Below, one piece after another: positions 23,367 through 30,520 of a stretch of DNA of 36,626 bases. Every line of letters begins with the position of its first letter. Within the stretch, counting starts at the first letter, position 1. The position numbers were made by a program, and so were the translations under genes. Below the pieces are notes generated by a model. The model saw only the letters and a program-made list of their open reading frames with translations, ran no database searches and was not told where the DNA came from. Source of the DNA: JAHBVH01 sp034437715 (lineage in GTDB: Bacteria; Chloroflexota; Anaerolineae; Caldilineales; Caldilineaceae); NCBI GenBank assembly GCA_034437715.1, contig DAOTTR010000258.1, forward strand, positions 1-36,626. Reading direction: 5' to 3'.

Positions 23367-24254
23367 TTATTTCCCGCGCCCAATCGTCACCGACAACGTC
23401 TGGAGTTGACCACCCCGGATTACCTGGCCCTCTACCGTCTTGCCGACGCGATCGCCGCTTAGCAAAACCTGGAGTTCATCGACATGCCGGATTGGTGCGC
23501 CATCCAGTTTGACTAACACATCGCCCTGTACCAAATTAGCCTGGCTTTCACTTTCCACCGACATTACCATCAACCCAGTCTCTTGCCCGACCAAAGTTTG
23601 CAGCGTGTCGGCCAAGCGAACCGGCTGAATGCCAATGCCCAAATAACCGCGGGGCACATGCCCATGCGCGACCAGCGTTTCCACCACTTTTTGAATGGTC
23701 GCGCTGGGAATTGCCATGCTCACCCCACGCACCAACGCCGAGGTATTGACACCCGCAAAGCGCCCATCCGCCGCCACCAGTGGACCACCGGAAAAGCCAG
23801 GATACATCACCACATCGGTCTGCAAATAATGATCGATCTCGCCGCCCGCCGGGGTGCGCCATTGACCGCCTAGTGCGCTAGCAATCCCCAGCGTGGCCTG
23901 AATGCGATTGCCAGGACGGCCCAAGGCCAACAAGAGATGACCGACCTTGAGTTCACCCCCATCCACCCAAGTCGCGGCGGACAAACCACTAGCGTTCACG
24001 CGCAACAGGGCGATATCGGCCCCTGGATCGCGCCCGACCAGCGTGGCATCTAACGTTTTGCCATCGGCCAAGCCAATCTGAATTTGATCTTCGCGCTCCA
24101 CCACATGGTTCGAGGTTACGATCAATCCCTCGGCGGACCAAATCACGCCGCTGCCGGAGAGGCGTTGGCGCGCATCCACGCGTACCACCTTGGCGTCACT
24201 CTGCTCGACGAGACCAGCCATGCCCTGGGAAAGATCTTGTAATGTCGCTGTCAT
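23367..24254 (-). CDS. HtrA-like serine protease with C-terminal PDZ
   Basis: This is an S1C protease of 295 aa with triad His50 (TSNHV), Asp80 (GADIALL) and Ser155 (GFSGGPL). A C-terminal PDZ domain (about 200-290) is recognisable from RGYLGIGIQPV, QGDVLVKLDGAPI and the closing strands. The ATG at 24254 has AAAGGAG 5 nt upstream, and there is no signal peptide or membrane anchor, unlike most HtrA proteins. A role in intracellular protein quality control or regulated cleavage is inferred. A LuxR-type regulator gene lies 246 nt upstream on the same strand, and the PDZ-less paralogue lies downstream. Confidence 0.9.
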   Translation of the reverse strand: MTATLQDLSQGMAGLVEQSDAKVVRVDARQRLSGSGVIWSAEGLIVTSNHVVEREDQIQIGLADGKTLDATLVGRDPGADIALLRVNASGLSAATWVDGGELKVGHLLLALGRPGNRIQATLGIASALGGQWRTPAGGEIDHYLQTDVVMYPGFSGGPLVAADGRFAGVNTSALVRGVSMAIPSATIQKVVETLVAHGHVPRGYLGIGIQPVRLADTLQTLVGQETGLMVMSVESESQANLVQGDVLVKLDGAPIRHVDELQVLLSGDRVGKTVEGQVIRGGQLQTLSVTIGRGK

Positions 24255-24402
24255 ACGAACTCCTTTATTTCTACGTCTCTCTATAAGTTAGTTATTCTAT
24301 CAAGGGTACTTGCGGTGTACGCTACACTTGTTTGTCACCGCGCTCTGACCCCAAGTATGACACCAAAGCGTGGCTGTCGCTTCCCTCGAAAGCGCGGGTC
24401 GT

Positions 24403-24422
24403 ACCTAGCAAAAAGGCTAGGT
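24403..24422 (-). terminator. Small hairpin downstream of the LuxR-type gene
   Basis: ACCTAGC and GCTAGGT form a 7-bp stem with a short A-rich loop. It lies about 80 nt past the regulator's stop in a 246-bp gap that otherwise shows no gene. It is a weak terminator candidate. Confidence 0.3.
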
Positions 24423-24500
24423 GCCCCAATGCAAACAACCCACTTGGGCAAGCGGGCTGTGATCCATGCAGCGCAGCAACGTGCGCCACAAATGCGTCTA

Positions 24501-25142
24501 TTAGAGCAGAATCAGGCCAGCGCGGGTGGCGCGCACCACGGCATCGGTGCGGCTTTGCGCGCCCAGCTTGCCGAGGATCGCATTGACGTGAAATTTGACG
24601 GTGTGTTCGCTGATGTTGAGTTGGCGGGCAATCAATTTATTGGAAAGCCCCTGCGCCATACTTTGCAGCACTTCTTGTTCGCGCGGCGTCAGCGGTTCGC
24701 CGCCATAGGTTGCTGCGCGGGTATCAATCGTTGTTACAAGTGCGGCGAGCAGATCGGGATCAAAGACGCGCAAGCCGTTGCCCACGGCACGCAACGCGGC
24801 GACCAAGGCTGCGCCACCACTGGCGCGCAACAACATACCCTGGACGCCACTCGCTTTTGCGGTGCGCGCCGCTTCTGCTTCGGGCAATAAGACCACGATG
24901 CGGTAACCGGCGTCGGTTACCGCTGTCAAATCCTCCAAGTGGGCAGTGACGGCCCAGCCCACATCCCAGAGAATTACATCGGGTTGATAGACAGCGAATT
25001 GGGCAAGCGCTTCGGCATCCCAGGCCAGTTGCCCGACCACGGTTACGCCGGATTGGTCAGCAAGCAAAGTCGCCAACCCCACGCGCGCAAAGAGATCGGG
25101 GCCACAGATCAGCACGCGCGCGTGGTTCACAGGACTACTCAC
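24501..25142 (-). CDS. LuxR/NarL-type regulator with a degenerate receiver domain
   Basis: This is a 213-aa transcription regulator. The C-terminal LuxR helix-turn-helix (about 150-205) is well preserved: LTPREQEVLQSMAQGLSNKLIA then ISEHTVKFHVNAILGKLGA. The N-terminal receiver keeps an Asp at 60 (DVILWD). It has only one of the usual acidic-pocket residues (CGPD at 13-16 instead of a D-D pair), lacks the switch Thr/Ser (VVLLPE) and has Arg106 where the invariant Lys is expected. Phosphorylation control is therefore doubtful. The start is a GTG at 25142, 31 nt after dcd on the same strand, without a clear Shine-Dalgarno. No histidine kinase is adjacent. It may regulate the HtrA genes downstream, but this is positional inference. 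Confidence 0.85.
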   Translation of the reverse strand: MSSPVNHARVLICGPDLFARVGLATLLADQSGVTVVGQLAWDAEALAQFAVYQPDVILWDVGWAVTAHLEDLTAVTDAGYRIVVLLPEAEAARTAKASGVQGMLLRASGGAALVAALRAVGNGLRVFDPDLLAALVTTIDTRAATYGGEPLTPREQEVLQSMAQGLSNKLIARQLNISEHTVKFHVNAILGKLGAQSRTDAVVRATRAGLILL

Positions 25143-25173
25143 GTTTGGCGGGGTACATCGTTAGCAACACACC

Positions 25174-25731
25174 TTATAGACGCGGCAAAGTAATACCGGT
25201 TTGGGCTTGATATTTGCCTTTGCGGTCGGCGTAGGAGACTTCCGGCTCTTCGCCTTCAAAGAAGAGCACCTGGGCAATGCCTTCATTGGCATAAATTTTG
25301 GCCGGCAGCGGCGTGGTATTCGAAATCTCGATGGTCACATGACCTTCCCAGCCCGGCTCAAAGGGGGTAAAATTGGTGATAATGCCCGATCTGGCATAGG
25401 TGCTTTTGCCCAGACAGATCCCAAGCACGTTGCGCGGCATCCGAAAATATTCCACACTGCGCGCCAAGGCAAAACTGTTGGGCGGAATAATACAGACCGT
25501 ACCCTGGTAGCGCGCCATGGCACGGTTATCGAGCGCTTTGGGATCAACCACTGTCAGCTCGCCGGTAGAAGCCGTGAAGATCATAAATTCATCGGCCACG
25601 CGAATGTCGTAGCCAAAGCTACTCAATCCATAGGAAATGACCCCGTCGCGCACCAGCTTTTCCTCAAACGGGTCAATCATTTGGTGCTCTATTGCCATGC
25701 GGCGGATCCAGTGATCAGGCTTAATCGACAT
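25174..25731 (-). CDS. dcd: dCTP deaminase
   Basis: This enzyme deaminates dCTP to dUTP, supplying dUMP for thymidylate synthesis. It has 185 aa, typical of the family, with the dUTPase-like trimer fold. Visible motifs are GKSTYARSG at 108-116 (phosphate binding) and HVTIEISNTTPLPAKIYANEGIAQ around 131-154 with catalytic Glu135. The C-terminal YADRKGKYQAQTGITLPRL closes over the active site. Some homologues are bifunctional (dCTP to dUMP); I cannot decide from sequence alone. The gene lies 41 nt downstream of the metal ABC permease and may share its transcript. Confidence 0.95.
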   Translation of the reverse strand: MSIKPDHWIRRMAIEHQMIDPFEEKLVRDGVISYGLSSFGYDIRVADEFMIFTASTGELTVVDPKALDNRAMARYQGTVCIIPPNSFALARSVEYFRMPRNVLGICLGKSTYARSGIITNFTPFEPGWEGHVTIEISNTTPLPAKIYANEGIAQVLFFEGEEPEVSYADRKGKYQAQTGITLPRL

Positions 25732-25772
25732 AACTTTCCTATTTCTGCGCTAGTCCAAAGTGGGTATCAAAT

Positions 25773-26633
25773 TTATCCTTGCTGGAGACGGGGCTTCCAT
25801 TTCTGCACAACCAGGCCACGTTCTGGTGCAAACAAAAAAGCAATGAAGAAGAGCAAGGTCGCCACCAAAACCATCGCCGGGCCAGACGCAATATTAACAT
25901 AATAGCTGAGATAGAGCCCAATCACATTGGCAGCCATCCCACTGATCGCCGACACCACCATCATCGGCGGAATCCGGCGCGTCAACAGTTGCGCCGTGGC
26001 CGCGGGTGTCACCAACATGGCCAGCACCAGTGCGATCCCAACCGTCTGCAACGCGATGACAATCGTGAGCGCGATCAAGATCAACAATAGATAGCGCAGA
26101 AAAGTTGTGGGCAGACGCAACACTTTTGCCAACACGGGATCAAAGATGAGCACCAGCAACTCTTTGTAAAAGAGCATGACAATCAGCAACACGCCCACGC
26201 TTAATCCGAACATCACCCACAAGTCTTGGGCAGAGACGGCCAATACATCGCCAAAGAGAATATGCGCCAGATCGACGGCATAGCCACCGACGGTACTGAG
26301 CATAGCCACGCCCAGGGCAAAGCTGCCGGCAAAGACAATGCCAATCGCTGTATCTTCGCGTATCTCGCCCCTGTGGCTCAACGCGCCAATCCCAATCGAG
26401 GTTAGAATGCCAAAGATCAGTGCACCCACCGCCAGCGGCCAGCCCAACAAATAAGCCAGCACGATCCCCGGCAAAATCGCATGGGCGAGCGCATCGCCAA
26501 AGAAGGCCATCCCTTGCAGGATCACATAGACGCCCAGCGTCGAACAGATGATACCGACCATCATCGACGCCAACAGCCCACGCATCATGAAACCATAGTG
26601 TAATGGCTCCAACAGCCAGTCCAATCCGCTCAT
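25773..26633 (-). CDS. Zinc/manganese-type ABC transporter permease (ABC-3 family)
   Basis: This is the membrane subunit of a ZnuB/MntB-type metal importer. The ATG at 26633 overlaps the TGA of the ATPase gene by 4 nt (ATGA), so the two are translationally coupled; a longer frame to 26720 lies inside the ATPase. The 286-aa product has about eight hydrophobic segments and the family features VILQGMAFFGDALAHAILPGIVLAYLLGW near the N-terminus and LVTPAATAQLLTRR in the ATPase-contact region. It ends with a basic tail. The metal (Zn, Mn or Fe) cannot be told, and the binding-protein gene is absent from the window. Confidence 0.9.
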   Translation of the reverse strand: MSGLDWLLEPLHYGFMMRGLLASMMVGIICSTLGVYVILQGMAFFGDALAHAILPGIVLAYLLGWPLAVGALIFGILTSIGIGALSHRGEIREDTAIGIVFAGSFALGVAMLSTVGGYAVDLAHILFGDVLAVSAQDLWVMFGLSVGVLLIVMLFYKELLVLIFDPVLAKVLRLPTTFLRYLLLILIALTIVIALQTVGIALVLAMLVTPAATAQLLTRRIPPMMVVSAISGMAANVIGLYLSYYVNIASGPAMVLVATLLFFIAFLFAPERGLVVQKWKPRLQQG

Positions 26634-27535
26634 GAAAAGATGCTTTCGGTGGCTGGCGCGGGTTTTGGGATCGGGAGCGGTTGTTCCTCGAAATAGGGCA
26701 CATGGTTTTCGTCGCAACACGTATCCGCCAGCAGCAGATCGCCCTGTGGGCTATGGATAATATGCAGTTGACTGCCATACGCCTGACGTAATAGTGCCGG
26801 CGTCAGCACTTCCTGCGGCGTGCCAAGGCCAATCAGGCGTCGATTCAATAACATCACCTTGGCAAAATGGGTCGCGGCCTGATGCAGATCATGGGTGGCA
26901 ACCAATACCGTCGCCCCTTGTTGACGCAGTTGGGTCAGCAAGTCCAAGATCGCTGCTTGGCTGGGCAGATCAAGCCCGGTCAGCGGCTCGTCGAGTAATA
27001 ACAGATTTGCTTCTTGGGCCAAGGCGCGTGCCAGAAAAACCCGCTGCTGTTGACCGCCCGACAGTTCGCCGATCTGGCGCGTCGCCAGGTCACTCATGTT
27101 GACCCGTGCCAGCGCCTGCGCCACCATTTCCCGATCCTGGCGGCGCGGCCAGCGGAAGAGACCAATCATGCCCACCCGCCCCATCATCACCACGTCGGCT
27201 ACCGTAACCGGAAATTTCCAGTCAATGCGATTGCGTTGCGGCACATAACCCACGCAACGATGCCCTTGGGCACCACTGCCATAAATGTTGACAGTGCCCT
27301 GCACTGGCGCAAGCGTACCGGCGATCAGGGTAAAGAGCGTGCTCTTGCCCGCACCATTGGGACCCACCACCGCCACTTGATCGCCCTGCGCCAAGTCAAA
27401 GGTGATATTCTCCAGCGCCGTCACTCCCTCGTAGCTTGCTGTCACCTGGCGCAACTGCACACTCGGCATGGTTGGATCAGAGGGAAGACAACGCCCCGCT
27501 TCACTATGTAAATTATCCGGCAAAAATTGCTTCAT
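26630..27535 (-). CDS. Zinc/manganese-type ABC transporter ATPase
   Basis: This is the ATP-binding subunit of the metal importer. I start at the ATG at 27535 because AGGA is 9 nt upstream; an ATG at 27544 abuts the same AGGA. The 301-aa product shows Walker A GPNGAGKST, the Q-loop YVPQRN, signature LSGGQQQR, Walker B LLLLDEP and switch His in ATHDLH. An unusual C-terminal extension follows the ATPase core, with DTCCDENH and a Pro-rich end. The Cys/Asp/Glu/His cluster could bind metal, which is inference. A good promoter with an upstream palindrome precedes the gene (27579-27626). The permease gene overlaps its stop by 4 nt. Confidence 0.92.
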   Translation of the reverse strand: MKQFLPDNLHSEAGRCLPSDPTMPSVQLRQVTASYEGVTALENITFDLAQGDQVAVVGPNGAGKSTLFTLIAGTLAPVQGTVNIYGSGAQGHRCVGYVPQRNRIDWKFPVTVADVVMMGRVGMIGLFRWPRRQDREMVAQALARVNMSDLATRQIGELSGGQQQRVFLARALAQEANLLLLDEPLTGLDLPSQAAILDLLTQLRQQGATVLVATHDLHQAATHFAKVMLLNRRLIGLGTPQEVLTPALLRQAYGSQLHIIHSPQGDLLLADTCCDENHVPYFEEQPLPIPKPAPATESIFS

Positions 27536-27578
27536 TGGTTTCATTCCTGCACTCGTTTCCCTTTATTCATGTCGGCTA

Positions 27579-27606
27579 AGTATACCATATTTTGCGCGGG
27601 AGCCAA
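27579..27606 (-). promoter_or_regulatory. Promoter of the metal ABC operon
   Basis: On the minus strand TTGGCT (27601-27606) is followed, after 16 bp, by TATACT (27579-27584). Transcription would start near 27572, leaving a leader of about 37 nt before the ATG at 27535. Confidence 0.55.
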
Positions 27607-27611
27607 GTAAA

Positions 27612-27626
27612 TGAGACTTCGTCTCA
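27612..27626. promoter_or_regulatory. Palindrome next to the metal ABC promoter, candidate operator
   Basis: TGAGAC and GTCTCA flank TTC, a perfect 6-bp inverted repeat 5 bp upstream of the -35 hexamer. The location fits a regulator site, for example for a metal-responsive factor, but the sequence is not a Zur or MntR consensus I recognise. Confidence 0.4.
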
Positions 27627-27661
27627 AAAATAGCAAGATTGCGCAACGTCAATGTTTGATA

Positions 27662-27726
27662 ACATTCCGGGATAGCACCAAATCTATTCTCCCACGAAAA
27701 CAGCTTCCGGTGCTATCCCGGAATGC
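27662..27726. repeat. Long CATTCCGGG hairpin, second locus
   Basis: ACATTCCGGGATAGCACC at 27662-27679 pairs with 27709-27726 across a 29-nt loop; only the outermost A-C pair mismatches. It shares the outer CATTCCGGGA with 16319-16382 but not the inner stem. Here it lies between two divergent genes, so it is not a terminator for either. Confidence 0.65.
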
Positions 27727-27820
27727 GGTTGCGTTTTCACCACAACCGCGGCTTGATTACAAATCCAGTGTACTTTTGTGGTAAAGTAGAGAGGAATTTA
27801 TTTACCTAGCAAGAAAGAAG

Positions 27821-28663
27821 ATGATGGCGATGGCGCAACCAATTTACTATGTCAATGGCAATTTTCTTCCCGCAGATCAGGCAACCCTGCCGGTCAATGA
27901 TCTGAGCATTGTACGCGGCTATGGCGTCTTCGATTACACGCGCTCCTATCACGGCAAACCATTTAAGCTGCACGAACATATTTTGCGTCTGGAACGCTCG
28001 GCCCAAGCGATTGCGCTCAAGCTGCCCTGGTCCACGACAGAATTAGAAGCGATCGTCCAAGCGACCTTTGATCGCAATGACTTTCCCGATGCCGGCATCC
28101 GCATTGTCCTTACCGGTGGCCCATCCGACGATCTAATGACGCCACACCATCAGCCCAGCATCGTCGTGATGATCACGCCGATCAAGAGCAGTGTCACCGC
28201 CCAGCAAGCCCAAGGTGTCAAGGTGACGACAGTAGCGATGGATCGCATTCTGCCCACGGTCAAGAGTATTAACTATATGGGCGCAGTGATGGCGGTGGAA
28301 GCGGCCAAGCGCCAAGGTGCCGTCGAGGCGATCTATCGCACGGCGGATGGACGGCTCACCGAGGGCACGCGCGCCAACCTGTTTGTTTTGCGCGGCAAGC
28401 AACTGATCACACCCAAGACGGAAGTACTGGCGGGCATCACACGCGCCGTCGTCCTGGAAATTGCCGAGGATGATTTTGAGGTGCAGGAAAGTGATATTTT
28501 TTATACCGAGCTGGCCAGTTATGACGAAGTGTTCATTACCAGTTCGACCAAAGAGATTTTGCCTGTCGTGCAAGTTGATGACCTACAAATTGGCGATGGC
28601 AAGCCCGGGTCGCGCACACTGAAATTGGTTGACTTATTCCGCACCTATGTTGAGCGCTACTAA
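27821..28663 (+). CDS. Class IV aminotransferase (branched-chain / D-amino acid type)
   Basis: This is a PLP fold type IV transaminase of 280 aa. Visible are VNGNFLPADQATLPVNDLSIVRGYGVFD near the N-terminus, Lys148 in LPTVKSINYM as the Schiff-base lysine, and LTEGTRANLF with Glu181 that contacts the PLP nitrogen. This layout is shared by IlvE, D-alanine aminotransferase and 4-amino-4-deoxychorismate lyase; none is clearly favoured. Start choice is uncertain among ATGs at 27821, 27824 and 27830; AAGAAAGAAG lies ahead of the first. Its TAA overlaps the ATG of the CitE-like gene (TAATG), so the two are translationally coupled and may act in one pathway. Confidence 0.88.
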   Translation: MMAMAQPIYYVNGNFLPADQATLPVNDLSIVRGYGVFDYTRSYHGKPFKLHEHILRLERSAQAIALKLPWSTTELEAIVQATFDRNDFPDAGIRIVLTGGPSDDLMTPHHQPSIVVMITPIKSSVTAQQAQGVKVTTVAMDRILPTVKSINYMGAVMAVEAAKRQGAVEAIYRTADGRLTEGTRANLFVLRGKQLITPKTEVLAGITRAVVLEIAEDDFEVQESDIFYTELASYDEVFITSSTKEILPVVQVDDLQIGDGKPGSRTLKLVDLFRTYVERY

Positions 28664-29568
28664 TGCAGCCGCCCATGACAGCTATGGTATCCTCACCGCG
28701 CCGCTCGCTGCTCTATGTGCCTGGCGATAGCCTACGCAAGGTGACCAAAGCCAGCACCCTGCCCGCCGACACCCTGATTCTCGACCTGGAAGATGGCGTT
28801 GCCCCGAGCCAAAAAGCGGAGGCGCGCGCCACGGTTCAGCACGCCCTGCGCACGCTAGATTTTGGTGCGCGCGAACGGCTGGTGCGGATTAATGAAAAGA
28901 TAAGTTCACTGGCCCAAGCGGACCTAGCCAGCACGCTTGACGGGCGGCCCGATGGCTACGTCTTGCCCAAAGTCGAAAGCGCGGCGACATTGCTGGCAGT
29001 CAGCAATTTTTTGGATGCGCAAGAACGAGCCAATGGTTGGCCAGCCGGCCACATTCGTCTATTCGCCATGATCGAAACTGCGCTGGGCATCATGAATTTG
29101 CGCGAGATTGCCCAGGCTACCCCCCGCTTGGACGCGCTGATCTTTGGGGCCGAAGATTTTGCCGCCACTATTGGCGCAGTGCGTACGCGCGCAAATACGG
29201 AACTATTCTATGCACGCAGTGCCCTTGTAACGGCCGCAGGAGCCTACGGATTACAAGCAATTGACTTGGTCTTTACCGGGCTAGATGACCAACCAGGGCT
29301 GGAAGCCGAATGTGCCAGTGGCCGCCAACTTGGCTTCATCGGCAAAACCGTGATTCACCCAGCACAGATCGAGACGACCAATCGCATCTTTGCACCATCG
29401 CTAACGGAGATCGAAGCGGCGCGCCAGTTGATCACCGCCTTTGAGGTTCACCAAACGGCTGGGACCGGCGCGTTTGCCTATGCGGGCAAGATGGTCGATA
29501 TGCCTGTGATCCGCACGGCGCAACGGCTACTCGCACGCGCCCAATCCATCGAGCAAGCGCTTGAGTAG
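28663..29568 (+). CDS. HpcH/HpaI aldolase, CitE-like (CoA-ester lyase)
   Basis: This 301-aa TIM-barrel enzyme of the citrate lyase beta-subunit-like family cleaves or forms C-C bonds in malyl-CoA or citramalyl-CoA type substrates with Mg2+. Family marks are RSLLYVPGDSLRKVTKA, LILDLEDGVAPSQKAEAR, the metal Glu in FAMIETALGI, GAEDFAA, and GFIGKTVIHPAQIE near the C-terminus. It lacks the citrate lyase alpha and gamma partners, so a stand-alone malyl-CoA/citramalyl-CoA lyase or malyl-CoA thioesterase role is more likely than true citrate lyase. The alternative ATG at 28675 is possible. The start overlaps the preceding stop by 1 nt; a family D repeat follows 3 nt after its stop. Confidence 0.87.
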   Translation: MQPPMTAMVSSPRRSLLYVPGDSLRKVTKASTLPADTLILDLEDGVAPSQKAEARATVQHALRTLDFGARERLVRINEKISSLAQADLASTLDGRPDGYVLPKVESAATLLAVSNFLDAQERANGWPAGHIRLFAMIETALGIMNLREIAQATPRLDALIFGAEDFAATIGAVRTRANTELFYARSALVTAAGAYGLQAIDLVFTGLDDQPGLEAECASGRQLGFIGKTVIHPAQIETTNRIFAPSLTEIEAARQLITAFEVHQTAGTGAFAYAGKMVDMPVIRTAQRLLARAQSIEQALE

Positions 29569-29571
29569 TTT

Positions 29572-29704
29572 AAGTAAAAGTGAGAAAGTCTTTGCAAAAA
29601 CTACCAGTCACGAATTGCGCAAAATTCACGAATGCTCAAGGCAAAATTCGGTTTATTCGGTTCATTCGTGACTAAGGTTTTTAAGAACTTTCTATGCTCT
29701 ACTT
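29572..29704 (+). repeat. 133-bp TIR element, family D, copy 2
   Basis: It is almost identical to 6942-7074, 22.6 kb away, in the same orientation. Its ends read TAAGTA and TACTTA. AGTCACGAAT and ATTCGTGACT form a perfect inner 10-bp inverted repeat. It begins 3 nt after the stop of the CitE-like gene and is non-coding. Confidence 0.8.
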
Positions 29705-29741
29705 AGAAAACTGTCCTCTCTAAAAAATTTACATACACGGT

Positions 29742-29747
29742 AAGGAG
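29742..29747 (+). promoter_or_regulatory. Ribosome-binding site that fixes a GTG start
   Basis: AAGGAG lies 9 nt before the GTG at 29757, supporting that non-ATG start for the PIG-L gene. Confidence 0.7.
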
Positions 29748-29756
29748 CGTTCACAC

Positions 29757-30512
29757 GTGAGCAACACACCCTATATTCCCCATAGCGCAATGGCCATCGT
29801 CGCCCATCCCGATGATATTGAATTTGGCATTGTTGGTACCATCGCCCGTTGGGTGAAGGCCGGCACCAAGATGGCCTACGTGCTGGTGACCAGTGGCGAT
29901 GTCGGTATTGCCGAGCCAGGCATGACCAAGGCCGGAGCCGCCGAGATCCGCGAAGCAGAGACGTGGGCGGCAGCCAAAATCGTCGGCGTCGAGGATGTGA
30001 CCTTTCTGCACAAGCCCGACGGCATGGTCGAAAACACCATGGAACTGCGCAAGGAACTGGTGCGCCAGATCCGCCGCTTCCGGCCCGAAGTTGTCTTCGC
30101 TATGGATCCGACCGTCATGTACACCCCCCTGGGCGGCATCAACCATCCTGATCACCGCGCGGTGGGTGGCGCAACCATGGATGCGATCTTTCCGGCCAGC
30201 GGCCAGCCCAATCTCTTTCAAGAGTTGGAAGAAGAGGGCTTTTATGCCCACAAGATCCGCAAGGTTTACATTTCATCGCGCGGCGAAGGCGATACCTATG
30301 TGGACATTAGCAGCACGATTGACTTGAAAATCAAAGCACTCCAGGCGCATGTCAGTCAGGTAGGGTCGATGGAAGGGTTGGAGAATCGCATTCGCGATTG
30401 GAGCGCGCGCAATGGCGCGGGCAAGGAAATGGCCAATGCCGAAGTCTTTCGCGTCCTCACCATGCAAGCCGATGATGCATGGGCCAAAGCACAATCGCAG
30501 CCATCGGTTTAG
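29757..30512 (+). CDS. PIG-L/LmbE family deacetylase
   Basis: This is a zinc-dependent N-acetyl hydrolase of the LmbE/PIG-L family, 251 aa from a GTG start. The zinc-binding AHPDD is at 16-20 (His17, Asp20) and the second site INHPDHR at 129-134 (His130, His133). Such enzymes deacetylate N-acetylglucosaminyl conjugates (mycothiol MshB, bacillithiol BshB, GPI precursor) or chitooligosaccharides; nothing nearby tells which. The preceding gap carries a family D repeat. The helicase gene begins 9 nt after its stop, or overlaps it if an upstream start is used. Confidence 0.9.
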   Translation: MSNTPYIPHSAMAIVAHPDDIEFGIVGTIARWVKAGTKMAYVLVTSGDVGIAEPGMTKAGAAEIREAETWAAAKIVGVEDVTFLHKPDGMVENTMELRKELVRQIRRFRPEVVFAMDPTVMYTPLGGINHPDHRAVGGATMDAIFPASGQPNLFQELEEEGFYAHKIRKVYISSRGEGDTYVDISSTIDLKIKALQAHVSQVGSMEGLENRIRDWSARNGAGKEMANAEVFRVLTMQADDAWAKAQSQPSV

Positions 30513-30520
30513 TCGATTGC

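Larger units (their letters stand above)
27536..27820. other. Divergent promoter region with hairpin
   Basis: This lies between the metal ATPase and the aminotransferase genes. It holds a minus-strand promoter (27579-27606), a palindrome (27612-27626) and a long CATTCCGGG hairpin (27662-27726). No gene is seen. Confidence 0.55.
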
